A DNA stretch of 64,000 bases from Camelus bactrianus (GCF_048773025.1 NC_133570.1:21116001-21180000), one strand, 5' to 3'; numbered from the stretch's first letter, positions 11,447-23,149 are shown. A program made the numbers and translations. The notes: a model not told the origin generated them from the letters alone.

Positions 11447-11907
11447 ATGGTCTGGTCCCCTCTCCTACTCACCCTGCTTGCTCATTGCACAGGTGACTGG
11501 ATGAGGGACAGGGGAAGGGGGCCTCTCAGGACAGCTATGTCCCCATCCTCCTCTTGCGTCTGGACCCCAGAATCAGCATCTCTGTGTCTCCCACTTGCAG
11601 GGTTGGGCCCAGTCTGTGCTGACTCAGCCGCCCTCCATGTCTGGATCCCCAGGCCAGAGGGTCACCATCTCCTGCACTGGATCAGCAACAATATTGGGAG
11701 TGGTTATTATGTGCAGTGGTACCAACAGCTCCCAGGAACGGCCCCCAAACTTCTGATCTACAATGCTAACAATCATACCTCAGGGGTCCCCGACTGATTC
11801 TCTGGCTCCAAGTCTGGCAGCTCTGCCTCCCCGACCATCACTGGGCTCCAGGTTGAGGACGAGGCTGACTATTACTGTGGATGTTATGACAGCCGCTTCA
11901 GTGCTCA
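11447..11907 (+). pseudogene. IGLV1: IGLV1-subgroup V pseudogene
   Basis: Leader exon 11447-11492 ([16 protein letters not shown]), intron 11493-11600, V exon 11601-11907. A 2 bp deletion in the second leader part (11603 area) throws framework 1 out of frame. A further 1 bp deletion in CDR1 restores it, so [17 protein letters not shown] is again in frame. TGA at 11795-11797 then replaces an Arg in framework 3 (GVPD then stop). [11 protein letters not shown] follows. The octamer, heptamer and nonamer are perfect, but the RSS spacer is 26 bp. It is clearly dead as a coding segment. Confidence 0.93.
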
Positions 11908-11949
11908 CACAGTGCTCCAGGTCGGGTGTGGGGAAGTGAGACAAAAACC
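11908..11949 (+). promoter_or_regulatory. RSS with 26 bp spacer of the V1 pseudogene at 11447
   Basis: Perfect heptamer CACAGTG and perfect nonamer ACAAAAACC (11941-11949), but the spacer is 26 bp instead of 23, by a 3 bp gain in the 'gtcgggtgtggg' part. Confidence 0.88.
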
Positions 11950-13849
11950 TGGTGTCCCCCAGCCCTCGCTGCTCAGCCAACATAGCTGTGTCCTTTCTTT
12001 GTTTTTCTTGAAAGTGGAGTCTTAGACCAACCCTCAGGGACTTTGTCTAAAGAATGTGTCCTGACCTCTCAAATTCTGCCCCTAAACCCAGTCCTTGTCA
12101 GCAGAGCCTTGACTGCTTTTCTTAAAGTGAACAGGACTTCCTGGATAGCCCTGGGCGGCTGCACTGGGGACCGAGCCCACGTTGGGTCAGAATCAGGGAG
12201 GTGAAATCCAGATGTGCCTGATTAAGAAGGACTGTACGGAGGTCCGTCCACCCACTCCTTTGAGTGAACACCTACCAGGTGCTCGGTGGCTCCAGAGCTT
12301 GGATACAGCTTGAACGATGTAAGGCAGTGTGTGTCCTCATCAATACATCACACGTGACTGAGGAGGAAGAGGTGGCCTTGGTGGGTGGACATGGGAGCCA
12401 AGGGACAGGGTACGGGGAAGAAACAGAAGGTGATGATGTGTGGGTCCCACTACAAGTTGAGGGAGGAGGAGGTGAGAGTGAAGGAAGGGACCACGTGGGG
12501 GTGTGGATTGGACACAACGGTCAGACTGTGGTGTCGGGGATGACGGGGGAGCAGGTGAAGGGAAGGAGCACAGTCAGGGGCCACGCGTTTCTGAGGAAGG
12601 AGTAAGTATAGAATCGGGTCAGGAAAGAGTGGAACCGAACTGGGGTTTAGGAGCCGCGTGGGGCGGGGCTGAGCTGCAGTCCCCTGAGATGGCGTGATGA
12701 CCACATGCTGCTAATGCAGGGTTATTGAGATCAGAGACCATCAAGAAAAAGACTGGCTCTTGATAGATGACCGAGCGTCAGTTATCCCAGAAGTGTGTCT
12801 CTAGGGGGCGCTCATCGCACATTCAATGGAACATTTACCTACTCCTGTTAAGTGTCAAGGAACTGGAAGAGCAGACTGGAAGGAAGAAGCCGGGACACGT
12901 GTTCTCAGCGCTTCCCACATGCTACATCACCTCAGGGATGGAATGCTCACCACTTTGTGTTGACATCTTCCCTTGAAGGTTCTTTATGCAGCCAGATGGA
13001 TCACACCTTCTTGGCTGCACCTGTCAGGTCTCGATGAGGAAAAGGACAGACAGGACATGACACGCTGAGACGGCAGAGACTCGGCTCCAGACAGGACCCC
13101 AGGGCTCAGGGCTGGGGGTCTGCCTCCCCCTGGTCAGGGTCCACGTGATGGGTTCACACTGACCCCATCATGTCCTGTGGGGACTGGAAGGCTGTGCTGG
13201 GAGCAGGTGTTAGGGTTCATTATGTCCCAGGACAAAGTCTAGCGGGAGAAAGAAAGAAACACTACTAGATCAGCAAGGGTGACCCCATGTAAGGAGGACA
13301 CCAGCGCAGTGTATCAGATACGAGGAAGGGGGACCCAGGTACCAGGATGGCCCTGTTCCCCCTCTCCTGGGGTCACATGAGGAAGACTTCTGTAAAAGGA
13401 ACGATCTGCATGGGGACAGGGGACATCCCAGTGCCTGGAGGAGGTGGCCCCATGGCCAGCAGGGGACAGAATTCAGAGTAGCAGAGGAGGTGTTGGGGCA
13501 GACAGCTGGTCAACCCTCAGACTCCTGGGGAGCTGGGCAAACTGTTGTGACTGTCGTGTGACTGTCCTCCCTGTGAGGCCCCATCACCTGAGAGCTCCTA
13601 GACCTGCTCCCTCAGCACATGGTGCAGATCAGGGTGACTCCTCCCCGTCTTCCACGGAGTCTTTTCCAAGTCCAGGTCAGGGAGGGGCTGTTAGGAGGTG
13701 AGGAGTCAGCGCGTATTTCAAGGAGGATGTGGGCTCCTGGGAGAGTCTGTCCAGAGAAGACACAGCTCGTGGGCAAAGTCCTCCCTGTAGAACCCGTGTG
13801 ATGTTGTGTGTGTGTGTGTCTGAATGAGAGTGTGTTAGCATATTATTAT
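11950..13849. other. V1 3' flank, duplicated intergenic DNA
   Basis: No gene. Sister of 4.8-6.8 kb and 48.8-50.75 kb. It ends with a short TG repeat near 13804-13820. Confidence 0.6.
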
Positions 13850-14500
13850 TGTGTCTGCTTCAATGTTTATGTGGTTTTTGCTCTTACGGTGTTAAATTTA
13901 AATTTAAATGACTTAATATGAAAGACAAGTTGAACACTGGAAAACTGACTGTTGGTGACACTATTTTAATGTGGGTTTAATATTATCATTTTTTATTATT
14001 TGTGTTAAATTTATATTTTAAAATATGTTAATATAAAACACAACAGGTATATTAGGATAAATGACAGTTAATAACATTATCAGTTTATCATCTGGTATTA
14101 TAATTTCTTTGTTAATATTTTGTTTAGGACATTTGGTTTTAAGTTTAACGATAGAGGTTTCTAATTTTACTTGTTTTTCCCATTTTATTTACAGTTGTTT
14201 ATAACTGTTTTAACTGCTTTCTCAGAGTAGTTGGAGATTACATCCTTTTCAACATTTTGTGAAAAATATAGAAATCAGGTCTATTGGAACCACGTGATTG
14301 CTGAAGTTTTGTTAGACATTTTGGATGAAAATGTTATATATTATATCTACGTGTAGAATAATTCCATAATAAAATTTTTGGTTTTCCTCCTTGGAAGTTA
14401 GTTCATTTTCTTATTTTCTCCATCAGAGCCAATGTTGTATTTTCCTAAGAAAAAACTCATTTTATCTCTTTTTTTCTGGATACCATTAAAAAAATTTTTT
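13850..14500 (-). mobile_element. Ancient L1 ORF2 fragment
   Basis: Sister of 6840-7330, with extra AT-rich sequence in its left half. Weak, old similarity to the L1 reverse-transcriptase region on the minus strand. Confidence 0.4.
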
Positions 14501-14514
14501 TTCATTTTCCACAC

Positions 14515-15000
14515 TCTACCAGGAGGGGGCGAGTTGAGGCTGCCCTCTGGTCCCTGCACAGCCGCTCAGGAAGGACCAAGCACTTCCAGGAGCTGGGCCT
14601 GGAGGTGGGGCCTGTGCTCCTGATGGGGACTCAGCAGTCCTCCTACACGTGATTCGAACCAACTCCCTGTCCCATTGTCACTGACACCTGCACTGGTGCA
14701 CCCGTGGGTCAGTTAGCTTTTCTAGACTGTACTTCATGAAGAGGGGAGGGCGCTGCAACATTTAATGGTTCCATATGCACAGCTTTGCAGCCTCCATGGG
14801 CCAGGACTCCAGTTGGAAATGAAAACGTAGGCTGTGACTCAGCAAAAAAGAGCCACAGAATCAGGGAAGCCGACTATGCACCTGTGAATGGTGACCAGGT
14901 GAGCTGCCCAACCAGCTGGGCCCTCAGGTCTCTGGTCCTCAGTGACACTGTGCCCCGTGACCAGCAAAGCGCGCTGTGGGGCTGCCCTGTGGTCCAGGAC
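14515..15000 (+). pseudogene. Orphan V5 upstream flanks without a V5 gene
   Basis: 14515-14640 matches the V5 upstream flank just before the promoter (as at 7360-7470). 14650-15000 restarts the V5 upstream flank further out (as at 33600-33960), including a CTCF-like site at 14961-14979. At about 15000 it joins V8 upstream sequence (compare 27540). No leader or V exon remains. Read as scars of deleted V5 genes. Confidence 0.7.
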
Positions 15001-15417
15001 TGAGACCAGTGAGACCCCTGTCCCCTCTCACCCCAGTCTCGGGCTCTGTGACTTCCCAGTGGGCTCAGTGCTGGAGGAGGAGGGACAGCTCAGCTCCTCC
15101 AAAGGAGACAAGCAGGGATTTCACAGAGGAAGGGAGACCTGTCCCAGGGATGGGGGTAGCTGTGGGGGGACTAGATTTCAGGGCCCAGAGGGGAGGAACG
15201 CACCATCTCCACTTTCAGCCCTCAGGCTCTGCAGGGAAGAGATTTAAGGCTGAGGTCACAGGGGCAGGGGGAGCACACTTGGTGACAGGCTTCACCCCCA
15301 TCACTCAATCTCTCATCACTGTGCCTTATGGGTCAGGGTGACGTTCCCGCATCTGCTCGATACAGACCTCTCCCAGGGGACAGCAGGTGACACTGTGTAG
15401 AGAGACGGAGGAAGCTG
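15001..15417. other. V8 upstream flank
   Basis: No gene. Shared with 27.54-27.96 kb. Confidence 0.5.
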
Positions 15418-15425
15418 ATTTGCAT
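15418..15425 (+). promoter_or_regulatory. Octamer ATTTGCAT of the V8 segment at 15531
   Basis: Perfect octamer 106-113 bp before the leader ATG, in the V8 context 'gctgatttgcataaagcc'. Confidence 0.9.
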
Positions 15426-15530
15426 AAAGCCCCTTCTCCTCCCAGTGGGTCCGGGAGGCATGAAAAGGCCCAAGGACCCCACAGTGCAGTCCAGGAGGCT
15501 GAGGACCCGTGTCCCAGGAGCGTCCCCACC

Positions 15531-15991
15531 ATGGCCTGGACGGTGCTTCTGCTCGGGCTCCTCGCTCATGGCTTAGGTCAGGGGCCAGAACGCTGACTCC
15601 TTGGGGGGTGTCTATAGCCAGGTGTTGGAGTGACCCTGGTCTCCATAACCACTCCTGTCTCTCTCCTATCGCTTTTAGGAGTGAATTCTCAGACTGTGGT
15701 GACCCAGGAGCCATCCATGTCAGTGTCTCCAGGAGGGACCGTCACACTCACCTGTGGCCTCAGCTCCGGGTCTGTCACTACCAGTAACTACCCTGGTTGG
15801 ATCCAGCAGACACCAGGTCAGGCTCCAAGCACTCTTATCTACAGAACAAGCAACCGCCTCTCTGGTGTCCCCAGTCGCTTCTCTGGATCCATCTCTGGGA
15901 ACAAAGCCGCTCTCACCATCACGGGGGCCCAGCCCGAGGATGAGGCCGACTATTACTGTGCTGTGTATATGGGTAGTGGCAGTTACACTAA
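15531..15991 (+). CDS. IGLV8: IGLV8-subgroup V segment, apparently functional
   Basis: Leader exon 15531-15576 ([16 protein letters not shown]), intron 15577-15678, V exon 15679-15991. The mature domain is [16 protein letters not shown], first Cys in [15 protein letters not shown], core Trp in [41 protein letters not shown], then [18 protein letters not shown]. This is the QTVVTQEP / SGSVTTS signature of IGLV8 (human IGLV8-61 type). Ile follows the Trp where most lambda segments have Tyr; the same is seen in the 38548 copy. No stop, intact splice sites, good RSS. Confidence 0.96.
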
Positions 15992-16030
15992 CACAGTGAT
16001 GTAAACTCTCAGGGAAGAGCTACCAAAACC
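15992..16030 (+). promoter_or_regulatory. RSS (23 bp spacer) of the V8 segment at 15531
   Basis: Perfect heptamer CACAGTG, 23 bp spacer, nonamer ACCAAAACC (16022-16030). Confidence 0.92.
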
Positions 16031-18501
16031 TCCCCGTGAGCTCAGTGAGCTCAGCCCTGAGGGATAGGAGAGGAAGAGAGAGGGTGAAATGTCAGCCCCA
16101 CAGGGGAAGGGGGCACCGTGCCCCCATGTTGTGCCCAAAGGTTCCAGGCAGTGTGCCTACTCCAGCCTCCCCCAGTGTGTGTTCATCGTTCCTGGGGTTC
16201 CCCCTTCCCTTCAATATGATGGTGACCGGAGCTCAGCTCTGAATTCTATCCAGCAGCCGTGAGACTCAGGAATCCAACACCACTAGGACGACCTTCCCTT
16301 TTGATCTTGCTGATCTCACGTTGACAAGTAAACTACCTGTACTGTGCCCTCAGCAGGGGTCCTAGCAATGCTGAGCAGGAACCTGGGATCCCAGCTCCAT
16401 TGACAGAAGTGGGCCGGGCCCTGTCGCCACTGGGTTTGTGTCTGGACATTAAGGGTGAGGAGACTCCATCCCCTCAGTGCATCCAGCCTAAGCCAGGCAG
16501 GCTGGAGGTGTGGTCAGCTGTCCAGATCTCCATCCAGGATTCTGTCAGCCGAGGAGGTGCTGGACTTCCTCCCCATCCCTCTGAGTGAGATTGAGTGCAG
16601 GACACAGGCAGGCTAGTCTGCACTCCTGTCCCTCTGCTGGGGACTGTGGGGCCAGTGAGGACTGAGCCCTGACCCTACCTGTGTTAATAGGACTGAACCC
16701 AGGGTAGGGGCAGGGATGGACGCAGCAGTGCCCTCCCTCCCTTATGTCCCTGAGGCCAAGGAGCCCAGTGGGCCGAGCACCTGACCACTGCAGCAAAGCA
16801 GCCCCTCTCAGCCTGGCTTCCCTCCCTGAGGTCAGCAAGCCCAGCAGCAGTCTGTACCCCATGTCCCCTGGATGTGAAGGAGCTGATGACCATAGCGGCC
16901 CCATGATTCCCAGGAGAGAGTCAGTGGCACAGAGCAGTGGGGTCAGGGCCTCCCTTTGCTGGGACAGTGGATGTGAACACACCCCAATCTTCTGCTGCAG
17001 GACAATCCCTGACCAACAAAGACTAAAAGGGACTCAGAGACTCTTGATGTCACCTCCCCAAAGTCCAGGATCCAGTAAAATCGTCACCTGTCACACCAAC
17101 AATGAGGAAAATAAATATCGATGCAAAACCAGAATATGTTGACATTAATACTGAGATGACTCAATGACATATTTGGGGGGAACAACATCAAACCCCCGGA
17201 TGAGCAGCTACAGACACTAGGAACAAAAGGAGCAGGAGGTGAACTCAGGTAGAAATAGAAACAGAAGAATAAAGTAGATGGAATACAGACCTGAAATACA
17301 AGAGAGGGATATAAAAACGAAACCTCTCAGCAGAGGATGTAAGATATGTAATGCATATTTTTATTTAATTCGTGCATTTGATTATTGAGTGAATGATTAT
17401 TACTAGGAAGGAAAAAAGGGCTGCCATCCCTTCTGCATCATTTCCACCACCATGAACATTCCCTTGAGCAACACCAGGGGGTGCTGTGAGTGCACTCAGA
17501 ACCCACCAAGCCTGGACCTCACCCAGAAACTCCCACTGCTGGGGCCCTGCAACAGGGCTTACTGGCTGGAGCTGGACATGGGAGCAGGTGCTTCCTCTCA
17601 GGGGACAAATCCCGAGCCTTGACCTCTGCAGGCCTCGCCTGTGTGTGGAGCTGCCACCTGGGGGGAAGACCCAGCAGTGGATGGTGTGTGGGCTCCTGTC
17701 CCCATCTGGCCCCAACACCCTTCCCTAGGAGCAGAGGTGGAGGAGGGGGGATCCTGGGGACCAGCCCCGCCTCCTACCTCTCCTCTAAGCATCTGGGGCT
17801 TCTTCGCTGTCTTTTCTGCAAGCTCTCCCTGCTCCCATCCCCTCTGAATCATAACTTTCCTTCCAAACCCCGGGCTCCTCCTCTTCCTACAACCCTCCAC
17901 CCTATGACCTCTCCGGTCATTCCTAAGGTCACTGTCAGAAGCTGGTGATGTGTTCGCAGATCTTCCAGGAACTGGACACTCCCTCCCTCTTCCTCCACCT
18001 GGAACCTCTCAGATCCGATCCTTCCAGAGAGGCCTCATGTTCCGGACACCCAGGTTTTACCACCACTCACCCGTCTGTGCTCCCCCCGGGTCTCCACATT
18101 TCCCAGGGGATCCAGTGATTCCCTCCAGAATCTAATGGATCCCCCCAGAAGCCCCCCACTCGTCCTCTCTGCCAATCAGATGAGGAGTCTCGTGGGAAGA
18201 GAACTCCAGCTTCCTAAGGATCTGGGAACGGTGATCCTAAGTGAACTGTCTCTGTCCTCAGTTCTTGTACCATTGAGTTTATGTGCACTGGCACAGGAGA
18301 CAGTGGGGGCTCTCGGCTGGGACAGCAGACACCTGACCTGGGTCTCTGCTCAGGGGATCCCTGGGCCCAGCACTGGGTCCTCTCCGGGACCCTGAGGAGC
18401 CTTGGGCCAGGCCAGAGTGGCCACCTTCGCAGGCCTGACACTGGACAAGGGGAACACTCTGGGTCCCTGGATGGGCAGGGTTGGGCAGAGAACAGTAGCT
18501 A
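16031..18501. repeat. V8-V9 intergenic DNA, copied three times
   Basis: No gene. Sister stretches are 28.58-31.02 kb and 39.05-41.52 kb. A CTCF-like motif (CACCAGGGGGTGCTGTGAG, 17472-17490) sits in the middle of this copy, and better matches sit at the same place in the others. Confidence 0.7.
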
Positions 18502-18509
18502 ATTTGCAT
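18502..18509 (+). promoter_or_regulatory. Octamer ATTTGCAT of the V9 pseudogene at 18590
   Basis: Perfect octamer 81-88 bp before the leader ATG, in the V9 context 'gctaatttgcatgaagggc'. Confidence 0.85.
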
Positions 18510-18589
18510 GAAGGGCCCTTGGTCCTGGGGTGAGAGGAGAAGAGAGCCTAACAGCAGCAGCCACAGCACACCTCACATGCATCTGCAAC

Positions 18590-19041
18590 ATGACCTGGAC
18601 TCTGCTCTGCCTCCTCCCGCCCCTCCTCCAGTGCACAGGTTGGGACGCACTCAGCACCCTGACTCCCAGCTCCCGCCACCCTGCCCCACCCGCAGGGAAC
18701 TAATGGGTGTGTTGTGTTTCCAGGCTCCCTCTCCCAGCCTGTGCTGACACAGTCGCCATCTGCATCTGCCTCCCTGGGAGCCTCGTCCAAGCTGACCTGC
18801 ACCTGAGCAGTGGCTACAGTGGTTAATACGTGAACTAGTACCAGCAGGACCCAGGGAACAGCCCACGATTCGAGTTGGAAGTCGGCACCAGCGGTGTTGT
18901 TGAATCCAAGGGGGATGGGGTCTCTGATCGCTTCTCAGGCTTGGGCTGTGGCTGAGAGCACTACCTGACCATCCAGAATGTGCGGGAGGAGGACGAGGCT
19001 GATTACATCTGTGGGGCAGACCGTGGCAGCTACGTGTAACC
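18590..19041 (+). pseudogene. IGLV9: IGLV9-subgroup V pseudogene
   Basis: Leader exon 18590-18638 (MTWTLLCLLPPLLQCTG), intron 18639-18723, V exon 18724-19041. Framework 1 reads [19 protein letters not shown] and LTCT, the signature of human IGLV9-49. A 1 bp deletion after the first Cys gives TGA at 18804-18806. The core Trp codon region reads as stop (aactag), and another TGA interrupts framework 3. The tail still shows REEDEADYICGADRGS, the IGLV9 CDR3 type, in one frame. Its promoter is intact and its heptamer is off consensus. The leader is the best preserved of the three V9 copies. Confidence 0.92.
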
Positions 19042-19079
19042 CACAATGACACCCCCAGAGTTGAAGTGACACAAAAATC
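19042..19079 (+). promoter_or_regulatory. Weakened RSS of the V9 pseudogene at 18590
   Basis: Heptamer CACAATG, 22 bp spacer, nonamer-like ACAAAAATC. Confidence 0.75.
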
Positions 19080-19444
19080 CCACTGATGGCCCAGCCCCAC
19101 CCCTCCTGCTGCCCGACCCACAGTTCAGGGGGTGCCTCTTGGCCTCTGTTGAGAGTTTTCACCTTCCTAGGGATTTTTATAACTCAGCCCCTGTCAGTGA
19201 GGACGGTCTGTCTCTGCACAACGTGCCTGGTCTCGGTCCACAGCGAATATTCTTCTGGGTTGGAAAACATAAGCCAATGTGAACTGAATTCCAGTGAAGG
19301 ACATCCAGCCCTGAACTTCGAAGCTGCAAAACAGTGTCCCTGGCATCCTTCCTTCTTGCTGTCAGTACGACATTCAGGTCGCTGCCAACCAGGGACAGTA
19401 ACATGCAGATGAATCCATGTGGTTGTGCTTTGATGGACTGCTTG
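19080..19444. other. V9 3' flank
   Basis: No gene. Shared with 31.65-32.0 kb and 42.12-42.5 kb. Confidence 0.5.
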
Positions 19445-19980
19445 TGTAGCAGCCAAGTGTGTTACAGCTCAGTTGAGAAAGCAAACTGGATTTGGGGAAG
19501 AGACCAAGCAGCACATGGAGGGATGGAGAACTCAGATTTATTATGCCAGCAGGCCCAGAGGAGTTAATACTCCAAACTCTGGACCCCGGTTGTGGGTTTA
19601 CACAAGCTTATATAGGCTGCCATTCTACACTTTGCAACATCATATGCAAATAAGGTGTAATAAAAATTGACTAATTAGGAGAAATCTTTGTAGAAATAGA
19701 CCAATCAGGAGGGATAGAAATGGGCCAATCAGGAATGGTAGAAAGGTACCAATCAGGAGGGAGCTCCATGCAAATGAAGTGCTACAGATTGACCAATCAG
19801 GAATTAGCTCAGGGAACCAATAGAATCTTAGGGGTAAGTTCCACTTCCTTAGAAGTAAGCCATTTCAGAGGCAAAAAGCTAGATAACGCCACTGGGCCAC
19901 GGACCAGGATGGTGCTGGCAGGAGAGTAACAGCTGTGCCTGAGGGTCCTGCTTGTCTTTTTCATGGGTCTTCCCACCTCA
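19445..19980 (-). mobile_element. Solitary LTR, class I (gammaretrovirus-like) endogenous retrovirus fossil
   Basis: A 536 bp element absent from the two sister flanks (near 32.0 and 42.5 kb), which gives exact edges. It begins TG and ends CA and is flanked by 4 bp direct repeats (CTTG / CCTG). On the minus strand it has a TATA box (TATATAAG, 19607-19614), a polyadenylation signal AATAAA (19537-19542), and a U3 with five CCAAT/ATTGG boxes within about 120 bp (19701-19821). Two perfect octamers (19644-19651, 19768-19775) also lie in U3. No internal region or second LTR is present, so it is a recombined solo LTR. Class I is inferred from the 4 bp duplication and promoter layout. It is younger than the V9 duplication. 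Confidence 0.82.
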
Positions 19981-19984
19981 CCTG

Positions 19985-20672
19985 AGTGCACATGAGTTTT
20001 GGAACGTGGAGTATGGGCGTATCCTAAACAGTGTCCCAGGGATGCTGAAGCTGGTGTGTGTGTTACTGTCATGTGTGAGGGGGTAGGAGGAGGGGTGAGA
20101 GGAGGGGAGATTGGAGGAGGGAAGTCATCCTGATGAGGGCTGATGGGGGATGAAGGTGCAGGAAGCCCCCTAGTCTATTACCATGGATTTCTGTAACATC
20201 AATGATTTCAGCGAAGACAGACATGTGAAAAGAAAGGCTCTACCCCTGTGTGTTGTGGTGCGTATCTGCCCTTGGTTAACAAATCCCCAAAGCTGCAAAA
20301 ATGTGTGTTTCCACCCTGATCTCAAGTTCAAGCTTATCTTCTCCCAGCTGACAGAGGTGGGTGCTGTGATGTTGGGAAGGGACAGAAGCTCAGTTGACTC
20401 TGACAGAGGAGGGAGGGAGGGGGCCCAGAGCGAGGGGAGGGGCTGCGTGTGGGTGCAGAGGGGGCGCGATTAGACCAGGAAGTCACCTTGTGGGGCTGAG
20501 GGGTTGGGATTTCATGCAAACAGCAGTGAGGACTCATTGAGGGGTTGAAGGCAGGGTTGACTTGAGCTGAAGGAGGATTTTCCTCTGTTGTCTTGAGGAG
20601 AAGCTGGTGGTCCTGGTCACAGGACAATTGCTGAGTGAGACATCTCTGAGTCTAGATGATCATGGAGCATTT
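19985..20672. other. V9 distal 3' flank with conserved reversed octamer
   Basis: No gene. Shared with 32.0-32.7 and 42.5-43.2 kb. ATGCAAAC at 20514-20521 is kept in all three copies. At about 20672 the V9 flank joins V5 downstream sequence (compare 9440), the scar of a lost V5 gene. Confidence 0.6.
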
Positions 20673-22572
20673 GTCTTGAGTCGTCCCAGGAAGGTTGTCA
20701 ATTTGTCCTGCTGTAAATGGGTTCCTGATATGGGGAGGGGTTACGTGGAATGGGACCCTTTGCCCAGGGACAGTCTTGTGTTCCTAGACCTCTGCTTCCT
20801 TGTGAACCTGCCATGGCAGTAATGGAAGGAAGGAAAGCAGGCAAATAGATGAAAAGGAGGAATCAGTTTACTCTGAGGAGGAGAGATTGGACTGAAAATT
20901 AATGAGAATGAATACACACATTTTCAAGGTCACAATTAATAAAAAATAGTATAGAATTTTTTTAGTTATGTAAATTTGAAAGTGGTTCAAAATGTATATC
21001 ATTCTGGTGTTGTATATAAAAAAAGTAACTGAGCTTAGACCTTATAAATCCAAACCCCTACTAAATCCATGGAGTTCTTAACAAATAAACTTGATCAGAG
21101 CCCAGGGCAGGTTAGGGAACAGGTCATGAGGGTTCCTTGGGCCAGAACTGGAGGAAGACCCTCTACCAAGGGGTGAGAGTTCCATTTACAATAATGTTCT
21201 TTTTTATGTCAACCTCTTGCTGACAGAATTGACAAAACTAGACTGAAAATCTATTTACTCTCTGACAGAGTCACAAGAAAATCAGTTCTGCCAGGATAAC
21301 ACTCAAGGGCAAGAGGGAACCCACAGAATAATCCAGAACACAGGACATTTTCCCCCTGATGATGTGATAGTCTCGTGGTTGAGACCTCACTAAAAGCCCA
21401 AAACTGCACAGTAGGGACTGGATGAGCAAAACAGGGGATCTAATAACAACAAGCAAGTAAACCCACCTGCAAGTGTCACCTGCCAAGACTGACCGGGTGT
21501 GGACCAGAGGGGTCCTGTGTGGAACGTCACACTTTGAACCTGGTTCAAGGTGATTATCCACTGGTCACAAACCCAGACAGAGGTAAACTCAACTGTCAGG
21601 TGATCCTGAAATATCTGGTTCATCCACATTCCATTTAACTATGGAACATCATGAGTGCCCCGGGAACATTAACATTTTAGCTACAAATAAATATAGCGGA
21701 CAGACTTATTGTAGCGCCCTGGGTGGTGACACCAGGAAGTACCAACTGCAAGTGTCAGAAAGCCCTTCCAGGAGGCTGGCCGTGACCCAGGGAGGATGTG
21801 GCTCTGTGCCCAGCAGGGGTCGCTGTGGGACTGGTCCTGAGAGCTCAGGGTTCTGGGCCAGGCAGGCTGGGAAGACACATCACAGGCTCTTGCCCACTTG
21901 GGCAGCCAAGTCCTCACTCCATGTCCCACACCTGGGCCCCCAGGAGACCCGCGGGCTCTCAGCTTTGAGGGACAGACTGGCCTCATGCTTCCTCCTCCTG
22001 TGTCCCGGAGTCGCTTCCCAGATCTGATGTCCACGCAAAGACAGATGGACAATCATAAAACAAACTGAATTTCCCTGAGGGTCATGACCTACAGTCACCT
22101 CTGGACAGAGGATAAGAGACCCCTGGGGAGGCATGGTCTCCACACAAACAACAGGGCCTCCCAAGCAGTGCTCTGAGGGTCCCCACTACCCATGTCCTGG
22201 GCTCATCTCATCACATCCTCAGTCCCTGAATCAAGAGGGTCCTGTATGGGAAGTGACAGGACATAGGGTTTGGAGGCATCTGCAGTGTCTCATGGTCTGT
22301 CCTCTGGGTATGGGGTCGGGGCGGCCCATTTCTCTGCAACTGCTCCCTTCCTCCCAGGGCCCTGGTTACCTATGGAACTATCTGCCCTGTGCAGTGTCCC
22401 ATGAAGTTCTGGTGTGAGGGGAGCTGTGACCACCACTGGCCTGGGTGATGCCCTCTGCTCAGGGCTCCTAACTGGGAACCCCTGCCCGTGGGCCACACAC
22501 AGCCCTGCCCCTGCCCTCTCAGGCAGAGGGACCTGACACCAGGACCAAGGAGGGATCAGAGAGCTGGGGGGC
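20673..22572. other. V5 downstream and V1 upstream flank without the V5 gene
   Basis: No gene. 20.67-21.64 kb matches 9.43-10.41 kb and 36.05-36.96 kb. 21640-22420 is the V1 upstream block with a CTCF-like motif at 21809-21829. Confidence 0.65.
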
Positions 22573-22580
22573 ATTTGCAT
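22573..22580 (+). promoter_or_regulatory. Octamer ATTTGCAT of the V1 segment at 22685
   Basis: Perfect octamer 105-112 bp before the leader ATG. Confidence 0.9.
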
Positions 22581-22684
22581 GACTGGCACCTCCCTCTCTC
22601 AGAGTTTGAAGAAGGGGAGAGAACTAGAGTTGCTCTGCTCAGCTGCAAGGCCACAGAAGACAGGACCCGGTGACCATCCCTACC

Positions 22685-23149
22685 ATGGCCTGGTCCCCTC
22701 TCCTCCTCACCCTGCTGGCTCACTGCACAGGTGACTGGATGAGGGACAGGGGAAGGGGGCCTGGCAGGACACCTGGGCCTCACGTCCTCCTCTTGTGTCT
22801 GGGCCCCAGAACCAGCATCTCTGACTCTCCCACTTGCAGGGTCCTGGGCCCCGTCTGTGCTGACTCAGCCACCCTCCGTGTCTGGATCCCCGGGCCAGAG
22901 GGCCACCATCTCCTGCACTGGAAGCAGCAGCAACATCGGGCGTGGTAATTATGTGGAGTGGTACCAACAGCTTCCAGGAAAGGCCCCCAAACTCCTGATC
23001 TATGATGTTAACAATCGAGCCTCGGGGGTCCCCAACCGATTCTCTGGCTCCAAGTCTGGAAACTCGGTCTCCCTGACCATCACTGGGCTCCAGGCTGAGG
23101 ACAAGGCTGATTACTACTGTGAAGACTGGGGCAACAGCCTCAATGGTTA
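22685..23149 (+). CDS. IGLV1: IGLV1-subgroup V segment, apparently functional
   Basis: Leader exon 22685-22730 ([16 protein letters not shown]), intron 22731-22839, V exon 22840-23149. The mature domain is [33 protein letters not shown], core Trp in [29 protein letters not shown], and a second Cys in [15 protein letters not shown]. It is open throughout. Two small oddities are Pro instead of Gln at the first mature residue and Lys instead of Glu in the usual EDEADYYC. Neither removes a core residue. The intact promoter and RSS support function. It stands alone, with a V5-deletion scar upstream and 4 kb of unshared DNA downstream. Confidence 0.95.
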
